A stretch of DNA of 39,647 nt from Isosphaeraceae bacterium (lineage in GTDB: Bacteria; Planctomycetota; Planctomycetia; Isosphaerales; Isosphaeraceae): contig JANXSX010000080.1 of the NCBI GenBank assembly GCA_025356475.1, positions 1 through 39,647 on the forward strand, given 5' to 3'. The notes below the pieces were generated by a model that saw nothing but the letters and a program-made list of their open reading frames with translations, ran no database searches and had not been told where the DNA came from. Positions within the stretch are counted from its first letter, which is position 1, and each line of letters begins with the position of its first letter. A program made the position numbers and the translations under genes. This document shows, one piece after another, positions 15,518 through 24,698 of the stretch.

Positions 15518-17359
15518 GTGTCTACAGTTGCAAAGGCTGAAGTTCGCGGGGGAATGGGAGCGCTCCCGCATGAGTCCGGAGTCGCGTTTCGGGTCTGGGC
15601 GCCTCATGCCGACGCTGTGTTCGTGTCCGGATCATTCAACAAGTGGTCGGCCGATGCTCATCCGATGAGCAAAGAGGAGGAAGGCTACTGGTACCTTGAT
15701 GTACCCGAGGCCACCATCGGCAACGAGTATCGCTATCGGATCGTCAGCGGAGATAAGGAGCTTTCACGCCTTGATCCCTATGCACGTCAGGTCACGAGCT
15801 CGGTAGGCAACTCGGTCGTGCACGATCCGAAGTTCGACTGGGGCGGGGACGATTTCAAGCTTCCACTGATCAATGAGATGGTGATTTATGAAATGCACCT
15901 GGGAACCTTCCACGATAAGGAAGGTAGCTCGTCGGACAAGTTTGCAGAAGTTATTGAGAAATTTGGCCACCTCCAGCGCCTCGGTGTGAACGTGATCGAA
16001 GTCATGCCTCTCGCTGAATTCTCAGGCGAGTTGTCGTGGGGATACAACCCGTCAAGTATTTTTGCGGTCGAGACCAGCTACGGCGGACCGGTCGGCTTTA
16101 AGCGATTCATCAAGGCTGCCCACCAGGCCGGTATCGGAGTCATTCTCGACGTCGTCTATAACCACTTTGGCCCAACCGACCTGGACCTCTGGCAGTTTGA
16201 CGGATGGAGCGAGAATGGAATGGGCGGGATCTACTTCTATAACGACTGGCACGCCGAGAGCCCCTGGGGCTCGACTCGTCCTGATTACGGTCGAAAGGAA
16301 GTCCGTCAATTCATCCGTGACAATGCTCTGATGTGGCTGGAGGAATATCATGTCGACGGCCTTCGGCTCGACATGACGTTATTCATGCGTAGTGTCCGTG
16401 GAAACGGAGATCCCGGCGGCGACCTACCTGATGGTTGGAGTCTCGCCCAGTGGATCAATCGCGACGTCAAAGCGAAGTTTCCCCAACGCATCACGATTGC
16501 CGAGGACTTACAGGACGAGCCCCGAATCACCTCGCCAGCCGACCAGGGTGGCGCGGGGTTTACGGCTCAGTGGGCCGCTCGCTTCGTGCATCCCGTGCGG
16601 GCTGCCGTCATCACACCCAACGATGAGCACCGCTCGCTCGATAGCGTTCGAATGGCGATTGAGGACCGCTACAACGGCGATCCCTTCCAACGCATCATCT
16701 ATAGTGAATCTCATGACGAAGTCGCAAACGGAAAGGCTCGTGTCGCCTCAGAAATCGATCCCAACGATCCCGACAGTTGGTTCGCGCAGAAACGGACGAC
16801 CTTGGCAGGGGCATTGGTACTCACAGCCCCCGGCATCCCGATGCTGTTCCAGGGCCAGGAATTCCTTGAGGACGGCTGGTTCCAGGATTCGGTTCCGCTC
16901 GATTGGGACAAGTCCAAAGAGTTTAGTGGCCTGGTGCGGATGTATCGGGACATGATCCATCTTCGACTTAACAAGTCGGGTGTAAGTCGTGGTCTTTCCG
17001 GATCTGGTCTGAATACGTTCCATCAGAATCAGGCCGATAATGTCATTGCCTACCATCGTTGGCACCAGCGCGGACCCGGGGATGACGTCGTGGTCGTCAT
17101 GAACTTCTCACACCTTCCCCACGAGAACTACAAGCTAGGCTTTCCCACCGCAGGAACGTGGCATCTCCGACTCAATAGTGATTGGAACGGGTACAGCCAT
17201 CGCTTTGGGAATCAAGCCTGTTCCGATGTCGTCATCGAAACAGCACCAGGCACAGACTCGAAGGCTGAAGGACGCGATGGCTTCCCCGTCGCTGCCACCG
17301 TCAACATCGGACCGTATAGCGTTTTGATCTTTTCCCAGGACAAAACGAACGGATCGTGA
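15518..17359 (+). CDS. GH13 alpha-glucan enzyme (1,4-alpha-glucan branching enzyme-like)
   Basis: This 613-residue enzyme has an N-terminal CBM48/early-set domain (about residues 18-105, FRVWAPHADAVFVSGSFNKW) and a GH13 TIM barrel. The catalytic nucleophile lies in DGLRLDMT (about Asp285), the acid/base in ITIAEDL (about Glu329) and the stabilising Asp in SESHDE (about Asp400); a C-terminal beta domain follows. The layout fits a GlgB-like branching enzyme or a related alpha-glucan hydrolase, and the exact reaction cannot be fixed from motifs. GTG 15518 is preferred because GAGGAG (15505-15510) stands seven bases upstream; TTG 15515 is the alternative. The promoter at 15339-15367 fits, and a long hairpin follows at 17384-17455. 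Confidence 0.9.
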   Translation: MSTVAKAEVRGGMGALPHESGVAFRVWAPHADAVFVSGSFNKWSADAHPMSKEEEGYWYLDVPEATIGNEYRYRIVSGDKELSRLDPYARQVTSSVGNSVVHDPKFDWGGDDFKLPLINEMVIYEMHLGTFHDKEGSSSDKFAEVIEKFGHLQRLGVNVIEVMPLAEFSGELSWGYNPSSIFAVETSYGGPVGFKRFIKAAHQAGIGVILDVVYNHFGPTDLDLWQFDGWSENGMGGIYFYNDWHAESPWGSTRPDYGRKEVRQFIRDNALMWLEEYHVDGLRLDMTLFMRSVRGNGDPGGDLPDGWSLAQWINRDVKAKFPQRITIAEDLQDEPRITSPADQGGAGFTAQWAARFVHPVRAAVITPNDEHRSLDSVRMAIEDRYNGDPFQRIIYSESHDEVANGKARVASEIDPNDPDSWFAQKRTTLAGALVLTAPGIPMLFQGQEFLEDGWFQDSVPLDWDKSKEFSGLVRMYRDMIHLRLNKSGVSRGLSGSGLNTFHQNQADNVIAYHRWHQRGPGDDVVVVMNFSHLPHENYKLGFPTAGTWHLRLNSDWNGYSHRFGNQACSDVVIETAPGTDSKAEGRDGFPVAATVNIGPYSVLIFSQDKTNGS

Positions 17360-17383
17360 TACGAATCGCAGTTGTGAACGCAT

Positions 17384-17455
17384 GAGTGAGACGGTGATCT
17401 GTCCGTAGCCTGACAACTGTGCGATCGGATGTCATGGAAGCTCACCGTCTCGCTC
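17384..17455 (+). terminator. Long-range hairpin downstream of the GH13 gene
   Basis: GAGTGAGACGGTGA (17384-17397) pairs with TCACCGTCTCGCTC (17442-17455) across a 44-nt loop, with one G-T pair. A second, interleaved pairing (CAGTTGT near 17369-17375 with ACAACTG 17413-17419) is possible. No T-run follows, so this is a termination candidate by position only. The stretch from 17360 to 17649 holds no gene. Confidence 0.45.
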
Positions 17456-17649
17456 TGAGCCCTGGACGATCGATTCCGAGATTGCCGAAGGGTGCGAGGT
17501 CTCCTCAACGTCATGCCCAGCCTTCATGATTAATCAATTGCGAAAGCGTAGACTTGCCACAAGCCATCGCGGCCCTCATCATAGGTCGATCCGGGCGGCA
17601 CCTCCTAAAACCGAGACGACGCGGACCCCACAACGGGAGACTCTGACAT

Positions 17650-18069
17650 ATGGCTCAGTATATATGGGTCCAAGATCCGCATTCTGGCGGCAACAAGATT
17701 CCCGAAAGCATTCGCTTGGAGACCATCAAACGGCTGGAGCGGCATGCCGAAGCGAATTTTGCGGGGCGGTACACCCGCCTGGGTGTCCGGTTCCGAGGTC
17801 CCCTGTGCTACATCGATGCGTTCACCGAGCCTCTGGAGCCTTCGGATGCCTTACTCAAGTCCAGAGATGAGACTCGGGAGGAGTTCATGACCCTGTTTCG
17901 TGAAATGCCGCACCATCTCTGTCGACTTCGCTACTTCGCTCCCGATCGATGGAGCCTGGCGTTCTTTACCTACAGCAACGAGAAATACGAGCCCGCCTGC
18001 TTTAAAAATGGGACGTTCTTTGGTACACCTGAGGAGGGGTTCGACATCGGGAGCATGTACCTAGCTTAA
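17650..18069 (+). CDS. Conserved protein of unknown function
   Basis: This 139-residue protein has a distinctive composition: YIWVQDPHSGGNKIPESIR at the start, RYTRLGVRFRGPLCYIDAF in the middle, and ends in FFGTPEEGFDIGSMYLA. It looks like a well-kept small soluble protein, and I recall similar proteins in Planctomycetes and other bacteria, but no function is known to me. No signal peptide or membrane segment is present. The ATG at 17650 follows GGGAGA by about ten bases. A perfect 9-bp stem lies just after the stop (18076-18096). Confidence 0.85.
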   Translation: MAQYIWVQDPHSGGNKIPESIRLETIKRLERHAEANFAGRYTRLGVRFRGPLCYIDAFTEPLEPSDALLKSRDETREEFMTLFREMPHHLCRLRYFAPDRWSLAFFTYSNEKYEPACFKNGTFFGTPEEGFDIGSMYLA

Positions 18070-18075
18070 GAAGTG

Positions 18076-18096
18076 AGACCGGAGATACTCCGGTCT
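18076..18096 (+). terminator. Tight stem-loop after the conserved small gene
   Basis: AGACCGGAG, loop ATA, CTCCGGTCT: a perfect 9-bp stem six bases after the stop codon. No T-run follows, so it may be a weak terminator or an mRNA end stabiliser. Confidence 0.45.
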
Positions 18097-18181
18097 GAGC
18101 CACCGTTGTCCGTCGACGACTCAACGTCTTATGTTCTGATCCGTTCAGGATCGAATTTGATCATTCCCAACATTGGTCGGA

Positions 18182-18985
18182 TCAGAACTCAACCTGATAT
18201 TTCAAGGTCATCTTGCGACGTAGATCGGCGGCTTTCTGTGCTAGGACTGACCAGACGTGAGTCTGCTAGGACTGGGCGGCAGCACTCGCCTGACTGTTGA
18301 GGGTATTCACCTCGATTGTCAGTGATCCACCGCCGCCGCCCATTCCATAAAAGTCGTTGAAACCATCGAAGCCACCACCCTGTTGTCAAGCGATATCGGC
18401 GCGGCGGAAATTGCGATCAAAGGTGGCGATGAGTGCGATATTACGGAGGTATTGGCTTTGGCGCGGAAATCCTTCAACAAGGTGGTCACTTGTGTGAAGT
18501 AACGCTTGGATGTCTCCACTCGCAAGGATTCCGCCCTGCTGTCGGCCCCTCCCTCGCCAAGGCAGACGGAGCCCGATGGGATTAGGATCAGCATCACGAG
18601 CGTACTCAGAGTCTCGGTCGACACTCGTCCCCCGAGCGTAATCGAGTCCCCCGAATCACCCGTCGCCCAATCCTTGATCTCATCGATCATGAGACCCTGT
18701 TGGGCGATCGACGCAATGACCAGGTCTTTGCCGATTTGTGACAACGGGCTGGTCGGCTGGTCGAAGTCAATCTCAAGAATCCCGTCGAGTGCTCCGCTGG
18801 CGGTAATGCTCAACGTCAAGCCCTTGGAACGCTGACGAAATAACCTCCCTCTTTTTGAGCCGATCTGCTCACGAGACTCGTTCCCGCAGTCCTCCGTGGG
18901 AACGAGTTTTGGTGCGTGATTCGTAAGGCAGAGCAATTCGTGAATGGGCGAGAAATCGGGAAGTTGTTTCGTCAGCATTCCTAAG
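18182..18985 (-). pseudogene. Decayed planctomycete-type gene, several frameshifts
   Basis: Read on the minus strand, one frame (about 18830-18460) gives a protein-like region with LTLSITASGALDGILEI, GKDLVIASIAQQGL and SKRYFTQVTTLLKDFRAK. The sense then moves to another frame at about 18450 (RNIALIATFDRNFRRADIA), which meets a TGA at about 18391. The same frame then continues as a glycine-rich stretch (GGGFDGFNDFYGMGGGGG). A further piece (VLAQKAADLRRKMTLKYQVEF, stop at 18182-18184) lies near the end. The pieces line up in order, so this is one gene broken by at least two frameshifts and stops. I recall a planctomycete family with similar blocks but cannot name a function. Confidence 0.65.
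18877..18906. repeat. Inverted repeat within the decayed gene region
   Basis: CTCGTTCCC at 18877-18885 and GGGAACGAG at 18898-18906 form a 9-bp perfect stem around a 12-nt loop. It sits near the 5' end of the broken gene and could be part of a small inserted palindromic element; no second copy was seen in the window. Confidence 0.45.
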
Positions 18986-19364
18986 GCTGGCGATCACTCG
19001 GGCGGTCGCATCGACATCATAGGCCTTACCCTTGATCGAATCGACATTCGCTCTTGATCTTGAGTACCTGCCAGCCCAAGGAATAGTCATACTTAATGAT
19101 CGACAACCAATAACGCAATTGGGTTGCTCTGCACATAATCGAAGCGACAAGATTTGAACAAACGTTCTTGCGATCGTGAGCCGCAAGGTTGACGAACTGG
19201 TAATTTTGTCTTAGCAGCATCGTCCTACCACTCGCCCGTGGGTGCGTTCGGTCAGGAGAAGAATCCTCCCCATTGCCTAACTTGGCTGCTCCATGCTCTC
19301 TGCCGTTGCATAGAATAGGAAATGGCTCGCAAGATTTTCCAGAACAATCACGGGGTGAGGACGA
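18986..19364. other. Region without a supported gene
   Basis: Minus-strand frames here contain stretches that look once-coding (for example QLRYWLSIIKYDYSLGW, then ATARVIASLRNADETTSRF in another frame), suggesting that the decay at 18182-18985 extends into this stretch. No frame is long enough or recognisable enough to call. No clear promoter for the SRPBCC gene was found, although CATAGAATAGG lies at 19309-19319. Confidence 0.4.
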
Positions 19365-19856
19365 ATGCAATTTGTCAAAGAGACGCGGATCGCCGTATCC
19401 CCCGAGGTTGTGTTCGCATTTCACGAGAGTCGGGGAGCCCTTGCTCGCTTGACTCCGCCTTGGGAGAAGGTCAAGGTCGTCGAAGGCGGGACGTCGATCC
19501 AAGTCGGATCTCGTGTCGTACTACAGACGATGTTGGGCCCGATCGCACTGAACTGGGTCGCCGAACACATGGAGTACGATCCGCCTCGAATGTTTGCAGA
19601 TCGCCAGGTTTCCGGCCCATTCGCCTCTTGGTACCATCGTCACTTAATGATTGACGATGGCCAAGGTGGCACTCTTCTGCGAGACGAAGTGGAATATGAA
19701 CCGCCACTGGGTTGGATTGGGAACTTGGTCGCGGGGGGATACCTAAGAAGGAAACTGCAAAAGATGTTCGACTACCGGCATGCGAAGACCAAGGAAATCA
19801 TCGAATCGGGAGAGTTCCTGGCCAATACTCTGCGAAGCTCCGATGAATCGACTTGA
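19365..19856 (+). CDS. SRPBCC family protein
   Basis: This 163-residue protein has the START/Bet v1-like pattern of small ligand-binding SRPBCC proteins. The N-terminal strand FVKETRIAVSPEVVFAFHES is followed by the helix-loop TPPWEKV, a central VAEHMEYDPPRMFADRQVSG and the late YEPPLGWIGNLVAGGYLRRKL, then a long C-terminal helix. Relatives are often annotated as cyclase/dehydrase-like or are linked to a cell-division-inhibitor fusion (COG4276). No ligand is known. It has no signal peptide and probably acts in the cytoplasm. The gene stands alone. Confidence 0.88.
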   Translation: MQFVKETRIAVSPEVVFAFHESRGALARLTPPWEKVKVVEGGTSIQVGSRVVLQTMLGPIALNWVAEHMEYDPPRMFADRQVSGPFASWYHRHLMIDDGQGGTLLRDEVEYEPPLGWIGNLVAGGYLRRKLQKMFDYRHAKTKEIIESGEFLANTLRSSDEST

Positions 19857-19997
19857 TTCGGATGATTTTTGGGTGTGCCCTGCTCCCGGGTGGTCGGTAG
19901 GATAGAGTTGGCGTGTTAACTTCAATCAGTTTGTGAGTTGCTTGATCCGAACTCCTCGACCTCTCCTCGACTTCCCGTTTGTCGGGGCCATGACACC

Positions 19998-20960
19998 ATG
20001 CCTAGTACGATCCAGTGTGAACATTGTGGGGTCGTGCTCAACGTACCCGCCGAAGCTCGTGGGAAGCGGCTCAAATGTCCCCGCTGCGCCCAAAGAATCG
20101 AGCCTGCGGTTGGAGCCCCCCCTCCCCCAGCCTCGGCTGGCCCTGCCAAAGGAACTGCCCGACCGGCCTCCTCAACGTTTCAAACGGCCTCCGAAAGCTT
20201 CGGAGGGATCGACATCCCGCTGGCGACGGCGTCCGGCGATCTCCGGGAGAGCTTTGACCTTTCCTCAATGACGGGCGAGGCGGATACCAACCCGGCGGCC
20301 GATGCGGTTGCACTGTTCAAAGAGGATAAACCAACCCCGCGGCGGGTCGGTGGGGGCGACGCAAGAAAGCAGTCCCGCCGTTGCCCGACCTGCGGCGGAT
20401 TCGTCCCCCAAGGGATGTCGCTTTGCGGGAGTTGTGGGTTTGACCTGGATACCGGGCTTCGCGTCGGTCTGGAAGATGATCTGCTTCCGATGTCTGTTCC
20501 CAGGCGCAGTGGTGGGCCACCCATCGGGGTGTCGGTGGTTGGAGGAGTGTCGCTGCTCGGAAGTATTGGACTGGCCGCAGTGGCCCTGGTCCACTGGAAA
20601 AACGGTCTAGATGGTGCTCAATACCTGGCGTTTGTCTGCTTTTTTGGGATCTTTGCCTCTGCGCAATTCCTACGAGGTAAGACGGCTCGATACTTGATCG
20701 TCGCCTTGACGATTGGGGTCATGTTTGACGTGGTGGCGATGATCGCAATGCCGATCTACGACGCTCAAAATCAAGCGACGACGTTCACCCCGAATAAAAA
20801 GCCTACAAGTGACGATGACGACATCACCGGGGTCACCGCCCCGATCTCGGACTACCTCAACACCAGTAAGATTGGGTGGGGTGTTGCCCTGGTCCTCTCG
20901 TACGCTGCTGTGGGTGCATACCTGAATTCACCCCCTGTGCGGCGCTATTTCGAGAGATGA
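19998..20960 (+). CDS. Zinc-ribbon membrane protein of unknown function
   Basis: This 320-residue protein starts with a zinc ribbon whose Cys7, Cys10, Cys27 and Cys30 (CEHCGVVLNVPAEARG, CPRC) match the MJ0042-like ribbon common at planctomycete N-termini. A disordered, proline/alanine-rich linker follows, then a second ribbon (CPTCGGFVPQGMSLCGSCG) and about four membrane segments from about residue 180 (VSVVGGVSLLGSIGLAAVAL onward). The family is typical of Planctomycetes but its role is unknown. ATG 19998 is chosen because the ribbon begins there. A GGTAGGATA motif lies about 100 bp upstream. Confidence 0.82.
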   Translation: MPSTIQCEHCGVVLNVPAEARGKRLKCPRCAQRIEPAVGAPPPPASAGPAKGTARPASSTFQTASESFGGIDIPLATASGDLRESFDLSSMTGEADTNPAADAVALFKEDKPTPRRVGGGDARKQSRRCPTCGGFVPQGMSLCGSCGFDLDTGLRVGLEDDLLPMSVPRRSGGPPIGVSVVGGVSLLGSIGLAAVALVHWKNGLDGAQYLAFVCFFGIFASAQFLRGKTARYLIVALTIGVMFDVVAMIAMPIYDAQNQATTFTPNKKPTSDDDDITGVTAPISDYLNTSKIGWGVALVLSYAAVGAYLNSPPVRRYFER

Positions 20961-20974
20961 CGAGCACGGAACGG

Positions 20975-22243
20975 TTATGCCTTGGGTGCATCAAGGGGAC
21001 TTCGCCAGATCGCTCGCTTGGGGAACAATATTCGGGCGGCATCGACAGCGGTTGCCGTCGATGTCTCGGCTCCATCTTCGGCTAAGGCCTTGTCGATGCC
21101 CGTGTGTCCCATCACTAACCGAACAAATGCGGCTGGACTTAGTGTAAGGTGACGACGGCTCAGCTTGTCGGGTTCGACTCGTGACTTGTTCGCCTCAATA
21201 TGAACCAGAAACCGCCGATCGCCGACCGTTAGGCCGAGTTCTACCGGTTGGGTCACTCCTGCAGTGACGGCACGATGGGTCAATTCCGGCAAGACAGCCG
21301 TCAAGAAGCCTGCGACGTTGGGAATATGCGCCATCGTAATCTGACCGTCGATCTCGCCTTGGTCGACGACTTTGCCACCAGCTAGCCGGAAGGCCTCCAG
21401 GCCAGGATGATTCTCTGGAGCGTGCAACGACACCTCGGGATAGGCGCGCTCCAAGGCTTCCGCTCGCACTCGACCCAAAAGGGCTTTCAGTGCTTGAGGG
21501 TATGTCGGGTCGGTCGCCAGCTCAAGGACCTTGTGATCCTTGACAAACGCATAACCCCGAACGGTTTCGCCTTGGCAGGCAACCCAAATCACATGGGCAT
21601 ACTTGCGCCCGATAATCCAGCGCCAGTAATCTTCTGAGCGAACGACCGCTCCATTTGCCTCGCTAAATTGACGCTCGTAGAGCGCCATGAGATCGCCGAG
21701 TTCGACCTGCCGCCAGGGTCTTACGTGCCAGAAGCCCCCCTTCCCCTCAATAATGCCATCGCTGGCCTGGGGAAGATTTCGACTCAAGGCCAGTCCGACT
21801 GTCTGTCTTCCTGAAACACCCCATCCGAGTGCCTTATAGAATCGGGGCATGCTCGTCGAGAGAGTTTGGTAAACGACGCCACTTTCTCGGGCGCGTGCGT
21901 CCGCCAGCCGGAGCAAGTTTTGGGCGAGGCCCAGCCCGCGATACTCCGGAAGGGTACCTACCCAAGCCACACCGTTATTGGCGAGCCGACAATTTCCGTA
22001 GCGGACTTGCCGATCGGTCAGGTGGACGTGACTCACCACCCGGTGCTCGACCTTGGCGAGCAGCCACTGCTCGGGCTTATATGCAGGGTCACTCAGGGTT
22101 GCCAGGAAACCGTCGCGATCCGGTCCTTGGAAGACGTGGAGTAACGTTTGATAGACCATTTCATGGTCGGCCTCGGTGCCGAGGCAAAACTCGGCGGAGC
22201 CGCGTCGCAGGGGCAGCCGCACGCTCGGCTCGGGGGCTTTCAT
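20975..22243 (-). CDS. GNAT N-acetyltransferase, Eis-like
   Basis: This 422-residue protein has an N-terminal GNAT domain with the acetyl-CoA loop in LPEYRGLGLAQNLL, an upstream HLTDRQVRYGN strand and a substrate region MPRFYKALGW. A second acetyltransferase-like half and a sterol-carrier-like C-terminus follow (AFVRLVMGHTG). This triple layout matches Eis/enhanced intracellular survival-type acetyltransferases, which acetylate amines. The target is unknown. ATG 22243 is preferred over GTG 22255 because GAGGTG precedes it by about nine bases. It is transcribed after the 529-residue protein, with a 149-bp gap. Confidence 0.88.
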   Translation of the reverse strand: MKAPEPSVRLPLRRGSAEFCLGTEADHEMVYQTLLHVFQGPDRDGFLATLSDPAYKPEQWLLAKVEHRVVSHVHLTDRQVRYGNCRLANNGVAWVGTLPEYRGLGLAQNLLRLADARARESGVVYQTLSTSMPRFYKALGWGVSGRQTVGLALSRNLPQASDGIIEGKGGFWHVRPWRQVELGDLMALYERQFSEANGAVVRSEDYWRWIIGRKYAHVIWVACQGETVRGYAFVKDHKVLELATDPTYPQALKALLGRVRAEALERAYPEVSLHAPENHPGLEAFRLAGGKVVDQGEIDGQITMAHIPNVAGFLTAVLPELTHRAVTAGVTQPVELGLTVGDRRFLVHIEANKSRVEPDKLSRRHLTLSPAAFVRLVMGHTGIDKALAEDGAETSTATAVDAARILFPKRAIWRSPLDAPKA

Positions 22244-22392
22244 CGGGACGACCACCTCACCTCAACGGCGAAACGTATGGACAAAATGGCAGCCCGAGCG
22301 GACCAATCGGCTCTAGGGCTGAAGTCAATATTGTATGAGGCCGGAACGTCCGACGCCGCAACCAACGTCCGGATCCGATCGGATTTTTTGAC

Positions 22393-23982
22393 TCAGCCCA
22401 GACCAACCATCAATTGGACTGCCTGACGGAGCCTCGTTGATGAGTGCAGGACCGAAGCATAATCCCGGCTTCTCGCCTGCGCATCACGCTTGAGACTCAA
22501 CAGGACCTGCTCTCTTTGCGTTTCCAGCTCGGCACGAAGCCCAACCGTCAAAGGTAAGAAGGCTTCATTCGCCTTACGGATCGCGCGAAACCGAAATAGT
22601 CTGTCTGAATCCGACTCAATCGGCAACCCCATTGCCTCTTTTTTCTTCAGGATAAGGTGTTCTGGAATATCGCTGAGGACCCGGTCGGGGTTGTAAATGA
22701 GGTCGCGGAGCCGCCGACCCAAGGTGTGGTACTCGTCCAGAGTCGCCTCGGAGGTCTCTAGCCCGAGCCATAGCGTCATTGACATGGTCAAGAATGTCGG
22801 CGGTTCGATTCCGAAAAAACCTCGGACCACTTCGTCGCCGAGTTCATCGTACTTCGCGCCCCCAATTCCATGGACGAACAGGTCACCGAGCATCAAGCGA
22901 GCGAACATCGTCGTGGTCAGAGCCCGGCTCCGGAGTCGGATCCCTTTCCCCGGAAGTGTCTTAAGTTCCTCCACTGCGCAGCAGGCTTCTCGGTCTGGAC
23001 TGAGCGGCAGTTCGATCAAGAGATCGTTCTCACCCGCGATTCGGAGTTGCAAGACCGGACCCGCCTGGCGGGCCATCAGGGGTTGGCGTCGGGGTGCTGC
23101 TTCACGCCAAGCCCAAAAAGGAGACTCCAGCCAATCTCCTTGGCGAGCGAGGGCTGGTACGGGATGATTCTTGCTTCTTATATGATACATCGCCCGATAC
23201 CGAGCGAGCGAAGCATTATGCACCGCTTGAAATCGCGGCAATTGGGCGAAGAGATGAGACATGAACCATAAGAATGCGTCGGTCTCACAGATCGCACTTA
23301 AGGGGACTTCCCAGTTGTGGATCCCCCACTTTGCCTCAGTCGCCCTGCGTGCCAACGCGAAACGAAGGCCGATCTGTTGAGTCGTCTCAGCCGCCTCAAG
23401 GACTCGGGGCCAGAATTCGTCGATAAGTGGATCTTGGATCGAAGGGTCGAGCGTTTTGTGAACCTCATCGCCGAACTGAGCGAAGAGTTTGTCTTCGACG
23501 ACCGACCAATCCTCAAAGGGGATTTCTCCGGGCCATGGATCGAATTCGACGTGTTTGATTCTTAATGCACTGGCATTGCCCGACGGGACTCTGAGGGTCG
23601 ATGACTTGGGAATGTCGTTGTCAACGATCAGGTTGAGACCGACTCCTGACACCGATTGGGCGATCCGAGCGACCGCAAAATTCTTGATCCAAACACCGGG
23701 GTGGAACAACTCGGGTTGATGGCCGGTGACAATCAGCGGGAGATTCAGTTCCGGTAGGGCTCTGCTATCGATCCCATGACGTTGATGGAAAGCTTGCGCC
23801 GCTTCGTATGCCTGGAAGCGGGCCATGGCCCGAATGCGGTGGGCGGGACGGCCTTGAAAGTCATATTCCCAGCGGTCCAACCGTTTGCGATTCCGATCTA
23901 ACGCCGCTGGGGCCTCCGCCAAGGAAGGGTCCGAGAGGATCGCGCCGTCTTGTGCTGGAGCCCTCAGGCGATGGGGGACCAT
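22393..23982 (-). CDS. Large conserved protein of unknown function
   Basis: This 529-residue protein has no signal peptide or membrane segment. Distinctive blocks are LPLIVTGHQPELFHPGVWI near residue 85, LIVDNDIPKSST, and a late LMLGDLFVHGIGGAKYDEL. The first block has some resemblance to the VLTGQQPG region of BshC-type bacillithiol ligases, but the rest does not obviously match, so no activity is proposed. The start ATG overlaps the stop of the upstream glycosyltransferase gene (TAATG) and follows GGAGG by nine bases, so the two proteins are probably made together. That coupling suggests a linked role, perhaps in modifying a sugar-carrying product. Confidence 0.82.
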   Translation of the reverse strand: MVPHRLRAPAQDGAILSDPSLAEAPAALDRNRKRLDRWEYDFQGRPAHRIRAMARFQAYEAAQAFHQRHGIDSRALPELNLPLIVTGHQPELFHPGVWIKNFAVARIAQSVSGVGLNLIVDNDIPKSSTLRVPSGNASALRIKHVEFDPWPGEIPFEDWSVVEDKLFAQFGDEVHKTLDPSIQDPLIDEFWPRVLEAAETTQQIGLRFALARRATEAKWGIHNWEVPLSAICETDAFLWFMSHLFAQLPRFQAVHNASLARYRAMYHIRSKNHPVPALARQGDWLESPFWAWREAAPRRQPLMARQAGPVLQLRIAGENDLLIELPLSPDREACCAVEELKTLPGKGIRLRSRALTTTMFARLMLGDLFVHGIGGAKYDELGDEVVRGFFGIEPPTFLTMSMTLWLGLETSEATLDEYHTLGRRLRDLIYNPDRVLSDIPEHLILKKKEAMGLPIESDSDRLFRFRAIRKANEAFLPLTVGLRAELETQREQVLLSLKRDAQARSRDYASVLHSSTRLRQAVQLMVGLG

Positions 23983-24698
23983 TAACAACAGCCTCCGGCC
24001 ACGGTCAGTCCCGAACGAGCCAACGCATCCTCGAAGACCTTCCGATAGTGATTGAGCCGATATGTGGCGTCGTCGAGCGACCCACCAAAGGCTCGATTCT
24101 CATCGAGATAGATCAAGGGCACAGGCTCTTCCACAATCGTGAGGCTGTGCTCGACAGCCTGCACCCAAAGTTGCAAGGGCATCGCATATCCAAAGTCCGT
24201 GATGTCGAACTTGCTGAGTGCCGGCGTTTTGTATGCCTTGAAACCGCAGAAGCCATCCGTGAGGTTCAAGTTGAGGCACTCGTTGAGCCAACGCGTAACC
24301 TCAATATTGATCCGGCGTCGCTCAATGGGAGGGACCTGCGAGGGGTCGAAGATTTTGAGGTACCGACTCCCAGAAACGATGTCGGCATCCGCCAGGCGGC
24401 TGCCAATCTGCGGAATCAGGGACGGTTCGTGCTGACCATCACAGTCGAGCGTGACGAGTCCGTCATAATTCCCTTCGATAGCCGCCTGGAAGGCACTGAC
24501 AAGTCCCGCGCCATAGCCTCGATTGATGGGGTGCCGGATGACCTGGACTTGTGGGAACTCCGCCAGTATCGCCGGCGTCTCGTCCGTTGACCCGTCGTCG
24601 ACCACCAATATGTGTTCTGCGTACTTGAGAACCTCGGTCAGAACCGGCTCGATATGCGAGGCTTCGTTATAAACCGGGATGGCTGTCAGAAGACGCAT
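23982..24698 (-). CDS. Family 2 glycosyltransferase (dolichyl-phosphate mannose synthase-like)
   Basis: This 238-residue protein begins directly with the GT2 N-terminal strand (TAIPVYNEASHIEPVL). It shows VVDDGSTDET, the DxD-type TLDCDGQHEPS, and GSRYLKIF, all typical of the DPM1/polyprenyl-phosphate glycosyltransferase group; no membrane anchor is seen. It would transfer a sugar from a nucleotide donor to a lipid carrier or protein, but the donor is unknown. ATG 24698 is chosen because the GT2 fold starts there; an upstream GTG or TTG would add a 39-residue tail with no family likeness. The stop overlaps the start of the next gene (TAATG). Confidence 0.92.
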   Translation of the reverse strand: MRLLTAIPVYNEASHIEPVLTEVLKYAEHILVVDDGSTDETPAILAEFPQVQVIRHPINRGYGAGLVSAFQAAIEGNYDGLVTLDCDGQHEPSLIPQIGSRLADADIVSGSRYLKIFDPSQVPPIERRRINIEVTRWLNECLNLNLTDGFCGFKAYKTPALSKFDITDFGYAMPLQLWVQAVEHSLTIVEEPVPLIYLDENRAFGGSLDDATYRLNHYRKVFEDALARSGLTVAGGCC

